DNA of 56,344 bases from Caulobacter sp. S45 (GTDB lineage Bacteria > Pseudomonadota > Alphaproteobacteria > Caulobacterales > Caulobacteraceae), in the NCBI RefSeq assembly GCF_903642205.1, contig NZ_CAHJWH010000003.1:1-56344 (forward strand). Reading direction: 5' to 3'. The translations under genes and the position numbers were made by a program. Positions 8,412 to 16,786 of this stretch are shown one piece after another; positions within the stretch are counted from its first letter, which is position 1; each line of letters begins with the position of its first letter. The notes below the pieces were generated by a model. That model was given only the letters and a program-made list of their open reading frames with translations. It was not told the origin of the DNA and made no database searches.

Positions 8412-9272
8412 ATGAGATTGCTGCGATTTGGAGAAGCGGCCGCGCCTCGGCTCGGCGCGATGAGGGATGGCCGCGTCGTCGCACTGGATGCACTGAAGGC
8501 GAGCTATCCAACCATGTACTCAATAGCTGCCGGCGGTCCGCAGGCGCTGCGGGCGGTCGGCGAAGCGGTATCGGCGGCCTCCGAGACCCTGGAACTGGAC
8601 GGGCTGCGCCTGCTGGCGCCCATCGAGCGTCCGGGCAAGTACTTGGCCATCGGCATGAACTACCAGAAACATGTCGAGGAATCCCGGCGCATCGGCGTCG
8701 AGGCGCCCAAGCAGCAGCTCTGGTTCAACAAGCAGACCACCTGCCTGGCGGGGCCCTACGACAACATCGATCCGGGCGTGACCGAGAAGCTCGACTATGA
8801 GGTCGAACTCGGCGTGGTGATCGGCGAGCCTGCGAAGGGCGTCTCGGAGGCCGACGCGCCCAAGCACGTGTTCGGCTACTTCGTCGCCAATGATGTGTCC
8901 GCGAGGGACTGGCAGTTCCATTCTCCAACCTTCACCCTAGGCAAGTCCTTCGACACGCACGGTCCGATCGGCCCCTGGATCGTCACGGCCGACGAGGTCG
9001 TCGACCCGCACAGGCTAAAGCTCCAGTGCCTGGTCAACGGCCAGGTCCGCCAGGAGAGCGAGACCTCCCAGATGATCTTCAACATCTGGAAGCAGATCAG
9101 CTATCTGTCCACGGCCTTCACCTTGGAGACCGGAGACCTGATCGCCACCGGAACGCCGGAGGGCGTGGGCGTGGGGATGCAGCCGCCCTGCTTCCTCCAG
9201 CCGGGCGATGTGGTCCGCTGCGAGGTTGAAGACCTGGGCTTTATCGAGAACAAGGTCGTGAGGCCGGCTTGA
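8412..9272 (+). CDS. Fumarylacetoacetate hydrolase-family protein
   Basis: A 286 aa FAH-fold enzyme; members hydrolyse or decarboxylate/isomerise ring-fission products. Seen: 'AIGMNYQKHVEE' (family block GxNY..H), the Mg-binding acidic triad around 'KLDYEVELGVVIG' and 'GYFVANDVSARDWQF', and the C-terminal 'LIATGTPEGVGVG'. The upstream reading frame is open much further, but the family N-terminus ('MRLLRFGEAAAPRLG') fixes the start at ATG 8412. It begins a same-direction set with the extradiol dioxygenase and flavin hydroxylase, which fits ring hydroxylation, cleavage and hydrolysis. Whether it is an acylpyruvate hydrolase or a 2-hydroxyhepta-2,4-diene-1,7-dioate isomerase-like enzyme is not resolved. 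Confidence 0.9.
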   Translation: MRLLRFGEAAAPRLGAMRDGRVVALDALKASYPTMYSIAAGGPQALRAVGEAVSAASETLELDGLRLLAPIERPGKYLAIGMNYQKHVEESRRIGVEAPKQQLWFNKQTTCLAGPYDNIDPGVTEKLDYEVELGVVIGEPAKGVSEADAPKHVFGYFVANDVSARDWQFHSPTFTLGKSFDTHGPIGPWIVTADEVVDPHRLKLQCLVNGQVRQESETSQMIFNIWKQISYLSTAFTLETGDLIATGTPEGVGVGMQPPCFLQPGDVVRCEVEDLGFIENKVVRPA

Positions 9273-9328
9273 GGCCCGTGCGCCTGCACGGACCCCTGAG
9301 CCGGTAAAATTGTGCAAGCGAGGTCGTC

Positions 9329-10285
9329 ATGCCTGTCCTGTCCGCCCTCTCCGTCACCCTTGAAGTCCCCGAGCTCGAGCCCGGCCTGAAGTTCTACACC
9401 GACGCCGGGCTGGAGGCCGCCAGCGATGGCTCCGCAGCCCGCCTGCGCTGTCCGGGCCAGGAGCGGGACTCCATCGTGCTGATCGGCGGAGCGGAGAGGA
9501 AGCGGCTGCACCACATTGCGCTTCGCGCCGACCGTCTGGAAGAGATCGCCGAACGCGTTCCCGCTGCGGGCGGCAAGGTGGTGGCGCCGCCGGAGGGTTT
9601 CTCGGACAATGGCCTGTGGGTGGAGGATCCCCACGGGATGCTGATCCATCTCCAGGACCATCCGGCCGATCCCGAACTCGCCGAAGCCCCGGCCTTCGAG
9701 GTCAACGGACCCGGGCGGGTGGTGAGGAAGCGCCGCTCCGCCATGCTGCCGTCCGCCGCCTATCAGCCGGCCAGGCCGCTCCGGCTCGGCCATATCCTGG
9801 TGTTCTCCCCCGATGTGGCGAAGAGCGTGGCCTTCATGACCGAGGCCCTGGGCATGGGCCTCGCGGACCGGGCGCAGGACGTGATCGCCTTCTGCTGCGC
9901 ACGGAAGGATAGCGATCACCACGTGGTCGCCTTCGCCAAGTCGCCGGCGGTCGGCTTCCACCACGCGAGCTTCCAGGTCGGCGACCCCGACGAGGTCGGC
10001 CGCGGCGGCCGGGCCTTGGTGGAGAAGACCCGGGAGGCCGCGATGAACGGCGACTGGGGCTTCGGCCGCCACACTATTGGGTCGAATTTCTTTCACTATA
10101 TCCAAGACCCTTGGGGCTCCTGGTTCGAATATTTTTCGGACATGGACCACATCGATGATTACTCGCTCTGGACTCCCACCAACTACGACATGTCCGACAG
10201 CTTGGCGAACTGGGGCCCTGCGGTGCCCGAAGACTTCGTGCACAACTATGAGGCGGACCCGATCCGCGAGACCAGGGCCGCCTGA
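9329..10285 (+). CDS. Two-domain type I extradiol dioxygenase (VOC superfamily)
   Basis: A 318 aa protein with two tandem VOC domains (about 1-120 and 145-290), as in BphC/catechol 2,3-dioxygenases. Seen: metal ligands in the second domain only, as in true extradiol enzymes: His in 'RLGHILVF', His in 'GFHHASFQVG' and Glu in 'SWFEYFSDMD'; the 'FHYIQDPWGSWFEY' signature is clear. The first domain has no obvious ligand set. Predicted to cleave a catechol or hydroxyquinol ring beside a hydroxyl with Fe(II) and O2. Its stop overlaps the start of the flavin hydroxylase gene (TGATG), so the two are translationally coupled, which argues that the hydroxylase makes its substrate. Confidence 0.88.
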   Translation: MPVLSALSVTLEVPELEPGLKFYTDAGLEAASDGSAARLRCPGQERDSIVLIGGAERKRLHHIALRADRLEEIAERVPAAGGKVVAPPEGFSDNGLWVEDPHGMLIHLQDHPADPELAEAPAFEVNGPGRVVRKRRSAMLPSAAYQPARPLRLGHILVFSPDVAKSVAFMTEALGMGLADRAQDVIAFCCARKDSDHHVVAFAKSPAVGFHHASFQVGDPDEVGRGGRALVEKTREAAMNGDWGFGRHTIGSNFFHYIQDPWGSWFEYFSDMDHIDDYSLWTPTNYDMSDSLANWGPAVPEDFVHNYEADPIRETRAA

Positions 10286-11913
10286 TGCCTGTGGACGTCG
10301 ACGTTCTGGTGATCGGGGCAGGCCCGGCGGGCCTGGCCATGGCGATAGAACTCGGGAGCCGGGGCGTCAGAGTGCTTCTGGCCGAGCGCAACGTGCGCGG
10401 GGGCGCCGCACCCCGGGCCAAGACCACCAACGTGCGAACCCGCACCCATCTCAGGCGGTGGGGTGTTGCGGACACATTGGCCGACGCCTCGCCGCTCGGG
10501 ACCGACTATCCCAACGACATCCGCTTCGTCACACGACTGGCGGGATACCCGCTGGCGCACTTCAGCGACGCCTTCAACGCCGCCCCCAAGCGCAGCGACC
10601 TCTACCCCGAGCACGCGCAGTGGGTCCCACAGTACACCTTGGAGCGGGTGCTGCTCGACCACGTTCGCACCTTGCCCTCGGTCGAGGTCTGCTTCGGCCT
10701 CGGCTTCGTCTCGGCCACCCAGGAAGAGGATGCGATGGTCTCCCGCCTGGCGTCGGAGGGCGGGGAGCGCCAGGTGCGCTCCCGATACCTCGTCGGCGCT
10801 GACGGGGCGCGGAGCGCGGTGCGTGAGCTGATCGGCGCGCGGATGGAAGGCCGATACGGCATCACCCGCAACTACAACATCGTGTTCCGCGCGCCGGGGC
10901 TGGCCGAGGCCCATGCGCAGGGGCCGGCTGTTCAGTACTGGCAGGTCAATTCCGACGGCGCCAGCCTGATCGGCCCGATGGACTCGGGCGATATCTGGTT
11001 CTTCATGCCGACGGGCATGAAGGAGGGCGAGACCCTGTCGAACGCCGACGCGGCGGCCGCCATCGCGCGGGCCACGGGCATCGACCTGCCCTATGAGGTC
11101 CTGAGCACCGACGAGTGGATGGCCAGCCGCCTCCTGGCCGACCGTTACAGCAAAGGTCCGGTCTACCTCGTCGGCGACGCCTGCCACCTCCATCCGCCCT
11201 TCGGCGGCTACGGCATGAACATGGGTATCGCCGACTCCGTCGACCTCGGCTGGAAGATGGCGGCGACCCTGCAGGGCTGGGGTGGCCAGACGCTGCTCGA
11301 CAGCTATGAGGCCGAGCGCCGAGCCGTCCATGAGATCGTCATGGAGGAAGCGGTGGCCAACAACGCCCTGCTCGGCGGGCAGCTCTATCAGGAAGGGCTG
11401 GAGCATGACACGCCGGACGGGGAGGCGCTCAGGCGCGAGACCGGCGAGCGTATCCTCGCCGCCAAGTCGCGGGAGTTCTTCACGCTCGGCACCGTGCTAG
11501 GCCTCGGTTACGAAGACTCTCCCGTAATCGCTTCGGATGGCACGCCCGCACCGTCCCGCGACGGCAAGGTTTATACGCCCAGCGCGCGGCCCGGCTCGCT
11601 TGCGCCTCACGCGTGGCTCTCCGACGGACGCTCGCTCTATGACCTGTTCGGCCCGGGCCTGGCGCTCGTCGCCGCGCCGGAGGCCTCATCACAGGATATC
11701 GCCCGGGCCGAGGCGGAGGCGCGCGAGGCCGGCGCGCGCCTGCGCGTCGTACGCCCCGAAGGCGTGCCGGTGCGGGAGCTTTACGGGGCGGCGCTGACGC
11801 TGGTCCGGCCCGACCAGTACGTCGCCTGGAGGGGCATGCGTTGGTCGCCCGACACCCTGCGCCACACGCTAGGCTTTCAGCCGGCGCGCGAGATGGTCAG
11901 CGGGGCGGCCTAG
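10285..11913 (+). CDS. FAD-dependent aromatic-ring hydroxylase (MhpA/phenol hydroxylase-like)
   Basis: A 542 aa class A flavoprotein monooxygenase. Seen: FAD Rossmann 'VIGAGPAGLAMAIELGSRG' at residues 9-27, the 'YLVGADGARSAVRE' (DG) motif in the middle, the FAD-ribityl motif 'YLVGDACHLHPPFGGYGMN' near residue 295, and a thioredoxin-like C-terminal domain of the MhpA type. Uses NAD(P)H and O2 to add a hydroxyl ortho or para to an existing phenolic OH. With a gamma-resorcylate decarboxylase in the island, resorcinol is an attractive substrate (giving hydroxyquinol), but a hydroxybenzoate or hydroxyphenylpropionate cannot be excluded. Begins within the stop codon of the extradiol dioxygenase gene. 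Confidence 0.92.
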   Translation: MPVDVDVLVIGAGPAGLAMAIELGSRGVRVLLAERNVRGGAAPRAKTTNVRTRTHLRRWGVADTLADASPLGTDYPNDIRFVTRLAGYPLAHFSDAFNAAPKRSDLYPEHAQWVPQYTLERVLLDHVRTLPSVEVCFGLGFVSATQEEDAMVSRLASEGGERQVRSRYLVGADGARSAVRELIGARMEGRYGITRNYNIVFRAPGLAEAHAQGPAVQYWQVNSDGASLIGPMDSGDIWFFMPTGMKEGETLSNADAAAAIARATGIDLPYEVLSTDEWMASRLLADRYSKGPVYLVGDACHLHPPFGGYGMNMGIADSVDLGWKMAATLQGWGGQTLLDSYEAERRAVHEIVMEEAVANNALLGGQLYQEGLEHDTPDGEALRRETGERILAAKSREFFTLGTVLGLGYEDSPVIASDGTPAPSRDGKVYTPSARPGSLAPHAWLSDGRSLYDLFGPGLALVAAPEASSQDIARAEAEAREAGARLRVVRPEGVPVRELYGAALTLVRPDQYVAWRGMRWSPDTLRHTLGFQPAREMVSGAA

Positions 11914-12203
11914 CAAACACAACAACCGGCGGCTCTGCGGGCGTTGGCGACGTCTCCCTCGCTCGAGATACCCGACCGTGCGCGCTTTGCGTCGTCCATT
12001 ACTCTTCAACATCTGGGCGACTTGAAGGGCAGGCTGCACGCTGCTGCGGCATTGCAGCCACATGTCGGGTTTCAGCCCCAATGCAACGATCCTCAGCTTG
12101 ACGAGGAGAGTTTTTTCTCGATCATAGACGAAGAGCCTGGAAAAAACACAGGTGGAGGTGACTGCGCCTAGCGGCGCCTCAATCTAGATATTAGGGGGGA
12201 TGC
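11914..12203 (+). promoter_or_regulatory. Leader/promoter region of the TonB receptor
   Basis: 290 bp without a convincing gene. A possible sigma-70-type promoter is TTGACG at 12098-12103 and ATCATA at 12121-12126 (17 bp spacer). A CTA-N5-TAG palindrome lies at 12184-12194, followed by a purine-rich ribosome binding site (AGGGGGGA, about 12193-12200) that fits the GTG start at 12204. All assignments here are by eye. Confidence 0.35.
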
Positions 12204-14531
12204 GTGCGACCAAACGCTCTGCTGGCTTGCGCTTCAATTATTGCTCTGTCCTGGGCGACAGCCGCGTCGGCGCAGACCGGCCAACCGGCCGCCGCCTCGT
12301 CCGGAGCGTCGTCGTCGTCCGTCTCCACGGGTACGGGCGACCAATCCCCCCCGCCTGCGGGCGCTCCGAACGGGACTGGCCCGTCGGCGGGTAGCGCTCC
12401 GTCGCTTGCTGCACCAGCGCCCGACGTCGCGCAACTGCAGGAGGTTGTGGTCACCGCGGAAAAGCGGGAGAGCACCGCGCAGAAGACGGCGGCTTCGCTG
12501 GACGTGGTCAGCAGCGACACGCTCGCCAAGCAGAACATCGTGCAGATCCAGGACCTGAACGCGGTCCTTCCCAGCGTCCAGCTGTTGCCCTTCGTCAATT
12601 CGATCCAGGTCGCCATTCGAGGCGTCGAGTCGAACTTCATTGATCCACGAGCCGATCCCGCCGTGTCTGTGAGCGTCAACGGTCTTTTCTTCGACCGCCC
12701 GTTGCCTACCGGCTTCGCCTTCCTGGACGTGTCCCGTGTCGAAGACTTGAATGGTCCGCAGGGCACTCTCTACGGCCGCAACGCGGTCGGCGGCGCGCTG
12801 AACATCATCACCAACCAGCCGACCAACAAGTTTGGGGGCTCGGTGACCGCTGAGGGCGGCAACTTCGCGCAGAACAACTTCACCGGCGTCCTCAACGTGC
12901 CGCTGACCGACACCCTGGCCGTGCGGCTGGCCTATGGGCGTGATCGGCGCGACGGCTATCTAGGCGACTATTACGACGACGAAAATTCCGACGTCGCCCG
13001 CGCTTCCGTGCGCTGGCGGCCGACCGACAAGCTGACGCTCTATGGTGAAGCCGACTACCTGCACCAGGGCGGTCACGGCTCGGTCCAGGAGTCCTATCCC
13101 TGCACCGGCTCCCAGGCCTGGTCGCTCACCGTGCCGGGAACGTCGGCCTACATACCGGGCGTCACGAAGCCGACAGGCTGCACTGACTTCGGAGGCGGGC
13201 AGATCGCGACCGGCGGCAGCACGGACACGTTCGACGAAGCCTACCAGGGCCACGTGGATTATGACTTTGGCTGGATGACGGCGACGTCGATCACCGGCTT
13301 CGTGGGCACCCACCAGCGGTTCTTCGACCTGCCGAACGCCGTCGTCAACCTCAACAGCACGCGCTCCAACGACTACGACTACTCGGAGGAAATCCGGTTC
13401 GCCGGTCACGATCAGGCCACACATGCCGGAGGGCTCGCCTGGCAGGCGGGTGGCTTCTTCTTTGACAGTACGGGAAATTACTTCGAGACCACGCAGCTGG
13501 CCTATGATAATCCGATCTTAGGACCGCGGCTCGGCTCGACCAAGGTCACTTATACCGGCCTCCCGCAATCCTCCGAGGCTGGGTTCGTTCAGGCGACCTA
13601 CGGGATCACCGACCGGCTGCGGCTGACGGGCGGCGTCCGCTACACCAGAGACCACAAGGGCGTGCAACAACCCGGCCTCGCCAAGCTGCAGCAGGACGAG
13701 TACCACACCACCTACAAGGGCGGCGCGGAGTACGATCTGGCTCACGGCAAGCTGCTCTACGCCAACATCTCCAGCGGCTACGTGGCTGGCGGCCCCGACG
13801 GCGGCAGCCCGACCCTGCCGACGCCGGCGAACCGGGCCCCTGTCTTCTTCCTGCCGGAGACGATCACAGCCTATGAATTCGGTTCCAAGAATCGATTCCT
13901 TGGCAACCGGCTGCAGCTCAACGGCGACTTCTACTACTACACCTTCCACAATCTACAGATTACCGAGCCCGCCACTTACAACACCGCTGCCGCGGGCAGC
14001 AACCTCTCCGTCTTGAACGCGGGAGGCCTGTCGACCTACGGCCTTGAGTTCAACGGCCAGTTCGCCCTGACGCCCGTCGACCACCTCTCGGCGTCGCTGA
14101 CCCTGGCGCACGGGACCTATGACGGGGCGACGTTCGCGGAAACGCCCGCCGGAACGCCGACCACGACGAGCATCCCCGCGGGCCAGAAGCTGGTCAACCT
14201 GCCGCTCGTGTCGGCCTTGCTGGGCTATGATCACACCTGGCGCATCACCGAGGGCCAAGCCCTGACTGCGAGCGTCAACACCAAGATCTCGTCTTCCTAC
14301 CCGCTGGAGTTCGGCACTCCGATCATCGCCGCGTATGACACCCAGTCGACTTACGTGATGACCGACGCCAGCCTGAACTACAGCTTCCAGGACAACAAGT
14401 ACCTGCTCCGGATGTACGTCAAGAACATCGAGAACCAGCCCGTGAACATCTACGGGGAGACGGGCGGCAACCACGCTTACGGCATCTTGGCGCCACGCAC
14501 CTACGGCGGCAGCGTGACGGTGAACTTCTAA
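12204..14531 (+). CDS. TonB-dependent outer-membrane receptor
   Basis: A 775 aa energised outer-membrane transporter. Seen: a signal peptide ('LLACASIIALSWATAASAQ'), a Pro/Ser/Gly-rich linker of ~45 residues, a TonB-box-like 'LQEVVVTAEKRES', the plug domain (to ~220, with 'VEDLNGPQGTLYGRNAVGGA'), and a beta-barrel ending in 'TYGGSVTVNF' with terminal Phe as outer-membrane sorting signal. GTG 12204 is chosen because it has the ribosome binding site and gives the signal peptide; the ATG at 12200 is in another frame. It most resembles the sphingomonad/caulobacter receptors linked to aromatic or terpenoid uptake rather than siderophore receptors. Likely imports the substrate of this island. Confidence 0.93.
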   Translation: MRPNALLACASIIALSWATAASAQTGQPAAASSGASSSSVSTGTGDQSPPPAGAPNGTGPSAGSAPSLAAPAPDVAQLQEVVVTAEKRESTAQKTAASLDVVSSDTLAKQNIVQIQDLNAVLPSVQLLPFVNSIQVAIRGVESNFIDPRADPAVSVSVNGLFFDRPLPTGFAFLDVSRVEDLNGPQGTLYGRNAVGGALNIITNQPTNKFGGSVTAEGGNFAQNNFTGVLNVPLTDTLAVRLAYGRDRRDGYLGDYYDDENSDVARASVRWRPTDKLTLYGEADYLHQGGHGSVQESYPCTGSQAWSLTVPGTSAYIPGVTKPTGCTDFGGGQIATGGSTDTFDEAYQGHVDYDFGWMTATSITGFVGTHQRFFDLPNAVVNLNSTRSNDYDYSEEIRFAGHDQATHAGGLAWQAGGFFFDSTGNYFETTQLAYDNPILGPRLGSTKVTYTGLPQSSEAGFVQATYGITDRLRLTGGVRYTRDHKGVQQPGLAKLQQDEYHTTYKGGAEYDLAHGKLLYANISSGYVAGGPDGGSPTLPTPANRAPVFFLPETITAYEFGSKNRFLGNRLQLNGDFYYYTFHNLQITEPATYNTAAAGSNLSVLNAGGLSTYGLEFNGQFALTPVDHLSASLTLAHGTYDGATFAETPAGTPTTTSIPAGQKLVNLPLVSALLGYDHTWRITEGQALTASVNTKISSSYPLEFGTPIIAAYDTQSTYVMTDASLNYSFQDNKYLLRMYVKNIENQPVNIYGETGGNHAYGILAPRTYGGSVTVNF

Positions 14532-14551
14532 GATCGAGCGCTTCGGCATCT

Positions 14552-14567
14552 CGCCCTTCGACGGGCG
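14552..14567 (+). terminator. Small GC hairpin after the TonB receptor
   Basis: CGCCC-TTCGAC-GGGCG forms a 5 bp stem 20 bp after the receptor stop. There is no T-run, so it would at most be a weak or Rho-assisted terminator. Confidence 0.22.
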
Positions 14568-14707
14568 GGTGTAAGCCTTGAGGAGGTGGGTGCGATCGTA
14601 TATTTCTGTCTGATAGGCAGTTTTAATCTCAAAACGCCGATGCCGCCCCTGCCAGGCGGCGACCGGCGCATCTTGAGGGGCGAGGCTGCACGGCTTGAGA
14701 ACAGGCC

Positions 14708-15526
14708 ATGGTTTTTGAAGGCTCTTGCATGAACTCGCACCTGGGTAGGGCTGGCGCATCGCGTGTCGGCCGATCGTTGATGTACGGCGTCCTGGCCACC
14801 ATTCTTGTGGGCGCGGTTGGGATGCAGGCCCTCGCGCAGCCGCCGGCGCCCCGTCCGCCCGAGCACCTCAGCTGGTATGGCGACCCCTCCGCGCCGGACA
14901 TCAGCGGCGTGTGGGTGCGCCAGCCGTCGACCGGCTCGGCTTCGAAGGAGGGCTGGATGCCGTGGCCGCCCCCGCTAAAGCCCGCTTTCGCGGCCAAGTG
15001 GACGGCGCGCGTGGAGGAGGCGAAGGCCGGGACCCGGACCGATGATCCCATCCAGGCCTGCCTGCCCCCGGGCATGCCTCGTTTCATGACCGGGGCCAAG
15101 GGGCCGCTTCTGATCCTGCAGACGCCCGGGCGCGTCATGATGTACCGCGATGGAGACCCCGTGCGGCGGATATGGCTGGACGGCCATCCGTTCCCGGACG
15201 CCAAGGACCTCGAGAGCTTCTCCAACGGCAACGCCCGAGGCCGCTATGACGGCCGGGATCTGGTCACCGAGGTCGTCGGCATAAAGGACCAGCCGATCGA
15301 CGGCACGGGGGTTCCTCGCAGCGACGACCTGAAGATCACCGAGCGCTACCACCGGGTCGACGCCGGCACGCTCCGCGTGGAGGTCACCCTGACCGATCCC
15401 ACCGCCTACGACCGGCCCATGACCGACACCGTCATTTACAAAGCTTTGAACGACCCGTCATGGGAGCCGAAGGAATTCATCTGTACGCCCAAGACGAACT
15501 ACGATCCGGATGCCTACATCCACTGA
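14708..15526 (+). CDS. Secreted protein with WYGDP/DISGVW motif, function unknown
   Basis: A 272 aa exported protein (a start at ATG 14729, with GAAGG upstream, is equally possible). Seen: a hydrophobic signal segment ending 'GMQALAQPPAP', then 'WYGDPSAPDISGVWVR', a conserved block with Cys in 'QACLPPGMPRFM', and C-terminal 'FICTPKTNYDPD'. A paralogue with the same 'YYGDPKAPDISGLW' block and the same overall layout is at 29283-30113. Known only as an uncharacterised family that often sits beside TonB receptors and DUF6152 proteins in aromatic or steroid clusters. Inferred: a periplasmic binding or redox helper. Followed closely by the DUF6152 gene. Confidence 0.8.
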   Translation: MVFEGSCMNSHLGRAGASRVGRSLMYGVLATILVGAVGMQALAQPPAPRPPEHLSWYGDPSAPDISGVWVRQPSTGSASKEGWMPWPPPLKPAFAAKWTARVEEAKAGTRTDDPIQACLPPGMPRFMTGAKGPLLILQTPGRVMMYRDGDPVRRIWLDGHPFPDAKDLESFSNGNARGRYDGRDLVTEVVGIKDQPIDGTGVPRSDDLKITERYHRVDAGTLRVEVTLTDPTAYDRPMTDTVIYKALNDPSWEPKEFICTPKTNYDPDAYIH

Positions 15527-15575
15527 ACAAGAACAGGCCGCCGGCTACGTCGTGGCGCGGAGGCGGGAGACGCAG

Positions 15576-15965
15576 ATGAACCGCAAGACTATCCTGGGCC
15601 TGATTGCGGCGGCGGCGCTGGTTCCGATGCCCGCCTTCGCCCACCACTCCTACGCGATGTTCGACCACACTAAGGAGGTCACGCTGAAGGACGCCACGGT
15701 GGTGAGCTGGGAGTGGACCAGTCCGCATACCTGGCTCTATCTCCTGGTGCCGAACGGGACCAAGGATCCGACCAAGTACAGCGTGGAGGGCGGCAATCCG
15801 GGACTTCTCCGCCGGCTGGGCTTCAGCAAGGGCTCGATGTCGCCCGGCGACAAGGTGACCGTCTACATTTCGCCGCTGAAGAGCGGTGACAAGGGCGGGG
15901 CCCTCAACGCCGTCCAGCTCGGGAGCGGCCAGCTCCTCGGCGAGCGTACGAGACTGATCCAGTAG
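15576..15965 (+). CDS. Exported DUF6152-family protein
   Basis: A small exported protein of 129 aa. Seen: signal peptide 'LIAAAALVPMPAFA' cut before 'HHSYAMFDHTKEVTLKDATV', the hallmark opening of DUF6152. The rest is a beta-rich OB-like domain ('VVSWEWTSPHTWLYLLVP'). The paired N-terminal His residues right after cleavage could bind a metal (inference). ATG 15576, with GGCGGGAGA upstream, gives the clean signal peptide; in-frame codons upstream do not. Function unknown. It follows the DISGVW-type secreted protein by 49 bp, an association repeated in many genomes. Confidence 0.85.
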   Translation: MNRKTILGLIAAAALVPMPAFAHHSYAMFDHTKEVTLKDATVVSWEWTSPHTWLYLLVPNGTKDPTKYSVEGGNPGLLRRLGFSKGSMSPGDKVTVYISPLKSGDKGGALNAVQLGSGQLLGERTRLIQ

Positions 15966-16025
15966 GCCCCGGATCACCGCCACGCCTCCAGCCTCTCTCG
16001 AGGTGGGTCTCTCAGCCATGACGGA

Positions 16026-16667
16026 ATGCAACGGACGTTCATGAACGACAGCCAGCTTGAAGACCGTCAGCTCATTCGCGAGCTTATCGAGGCGTGGGTG
16101 ATCTGGCGGGACGGCGGCGACTTCGAGCGGCTGGCGAGCCTTTGGCGGCCCGACGGCTTCATCATGACCACCTGGTGCGAGGCGACGGCGTCCGAGTTCG
16201 TCGAGCGGAGCCGCCGCGTCTGGGAGGCCGGCGGCCAGGTCTTCCATAGCGTCAACGGCGCGCACGTGGAGGTGAAGGGCGAGCGGGCCATCGCGCTGAC
16301 CAAGATGCAGATCATCCAGCGGGCGCCCCTCCACGGCGTCATGGTGGACGTGACCTGCCGGGGCCGCTTCTGCGACGCCTTCGAAAAGCAGGACGGCCGC
16401 TGGGGCCTGCTGTCGCGCCAAGCCGTCTACGAGGGCGACACCCTGGCGCCGCTCGATCTGGGGGCGGAGGTGAAGCTCGATCCCGATCTGCTCTCCACCT
16501 TCCCGCAGGGCTATCGCCATCTGGGCTACCTGCAGACCCTGGCGGGCCACCCGGTGAACAAGAACCTGCCCGGCGCTCGCGAGGCCGTCGAACTCGTTCA
16601 ACGCTTGCGCGCCTGGCTGGGTGGCGGCGAGCGGGCGCTGATCCGCTCGGCGGCGGCCACCACCTGA
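16026..16667 (+). CDS. SnoaL/NTF2-like protein
   Basis: A 213 aa protein (208 aa if the ATG at 16041 is used) with an N-terminal NTF2-like cone fold: 'LIRELIEAWVIWRDGGDFER', 'ASLWRPDGFI', 'SVNGAHVEVKGERAIALTKM' and 'GRFCDAFEKQDGRWGL' are the usual elements. Members include small isomerases, dehydratases and the small subunits of ring-hydroxylating dioxygenases. No signal peptide, so cytoplasmic. It carries an extended C-terminal tail of ~70 residues that the short NTF2 folds lack. No large dioxygenase subunit lies nearby, so a stand-alone isomerase or dehydratase acting on a ring-cleavage intermediate is more likely, but this is inference. Confidence 0.78.
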   Translation: MQRTFMNDSQLEDRQLIRELIEAWVIWRDGGDFERLASLWRPDGFIMTTWCEATASEFVERSRRVWEAGGQVFHSVNGAHVEVKGERAIALTKMQIIQRAPLHGVMVDVTCRGRFCDAFEKQDGRWGLLSRQAVYEGDTLAPLDLGAEVKLDPDLLSTFPQGYRHLGYLQTLAGHPVNKNLPGAREAVELVQRLRAWLGGGERALIRSAAATT

Positions 16668-16786
16668 GGCCTGTGTGAAGAGGCGTTGGCGGCGGGTCAG
16701 GGCGTCCCGGTCGCGACCGCCGCAGAATCATTGTCGCCAGGCCAATGAAGATCGGCTAGAAAATAGACGATCATTGGGAAAGTACC

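Noticed and set aside
16026-16667. Small subunit of a Rieske ring-hydroxylating dioxygenase
   Set aside because: NTF2-like fold fits, but no Rieske large subunit or ferredoxin is encoded nearby.
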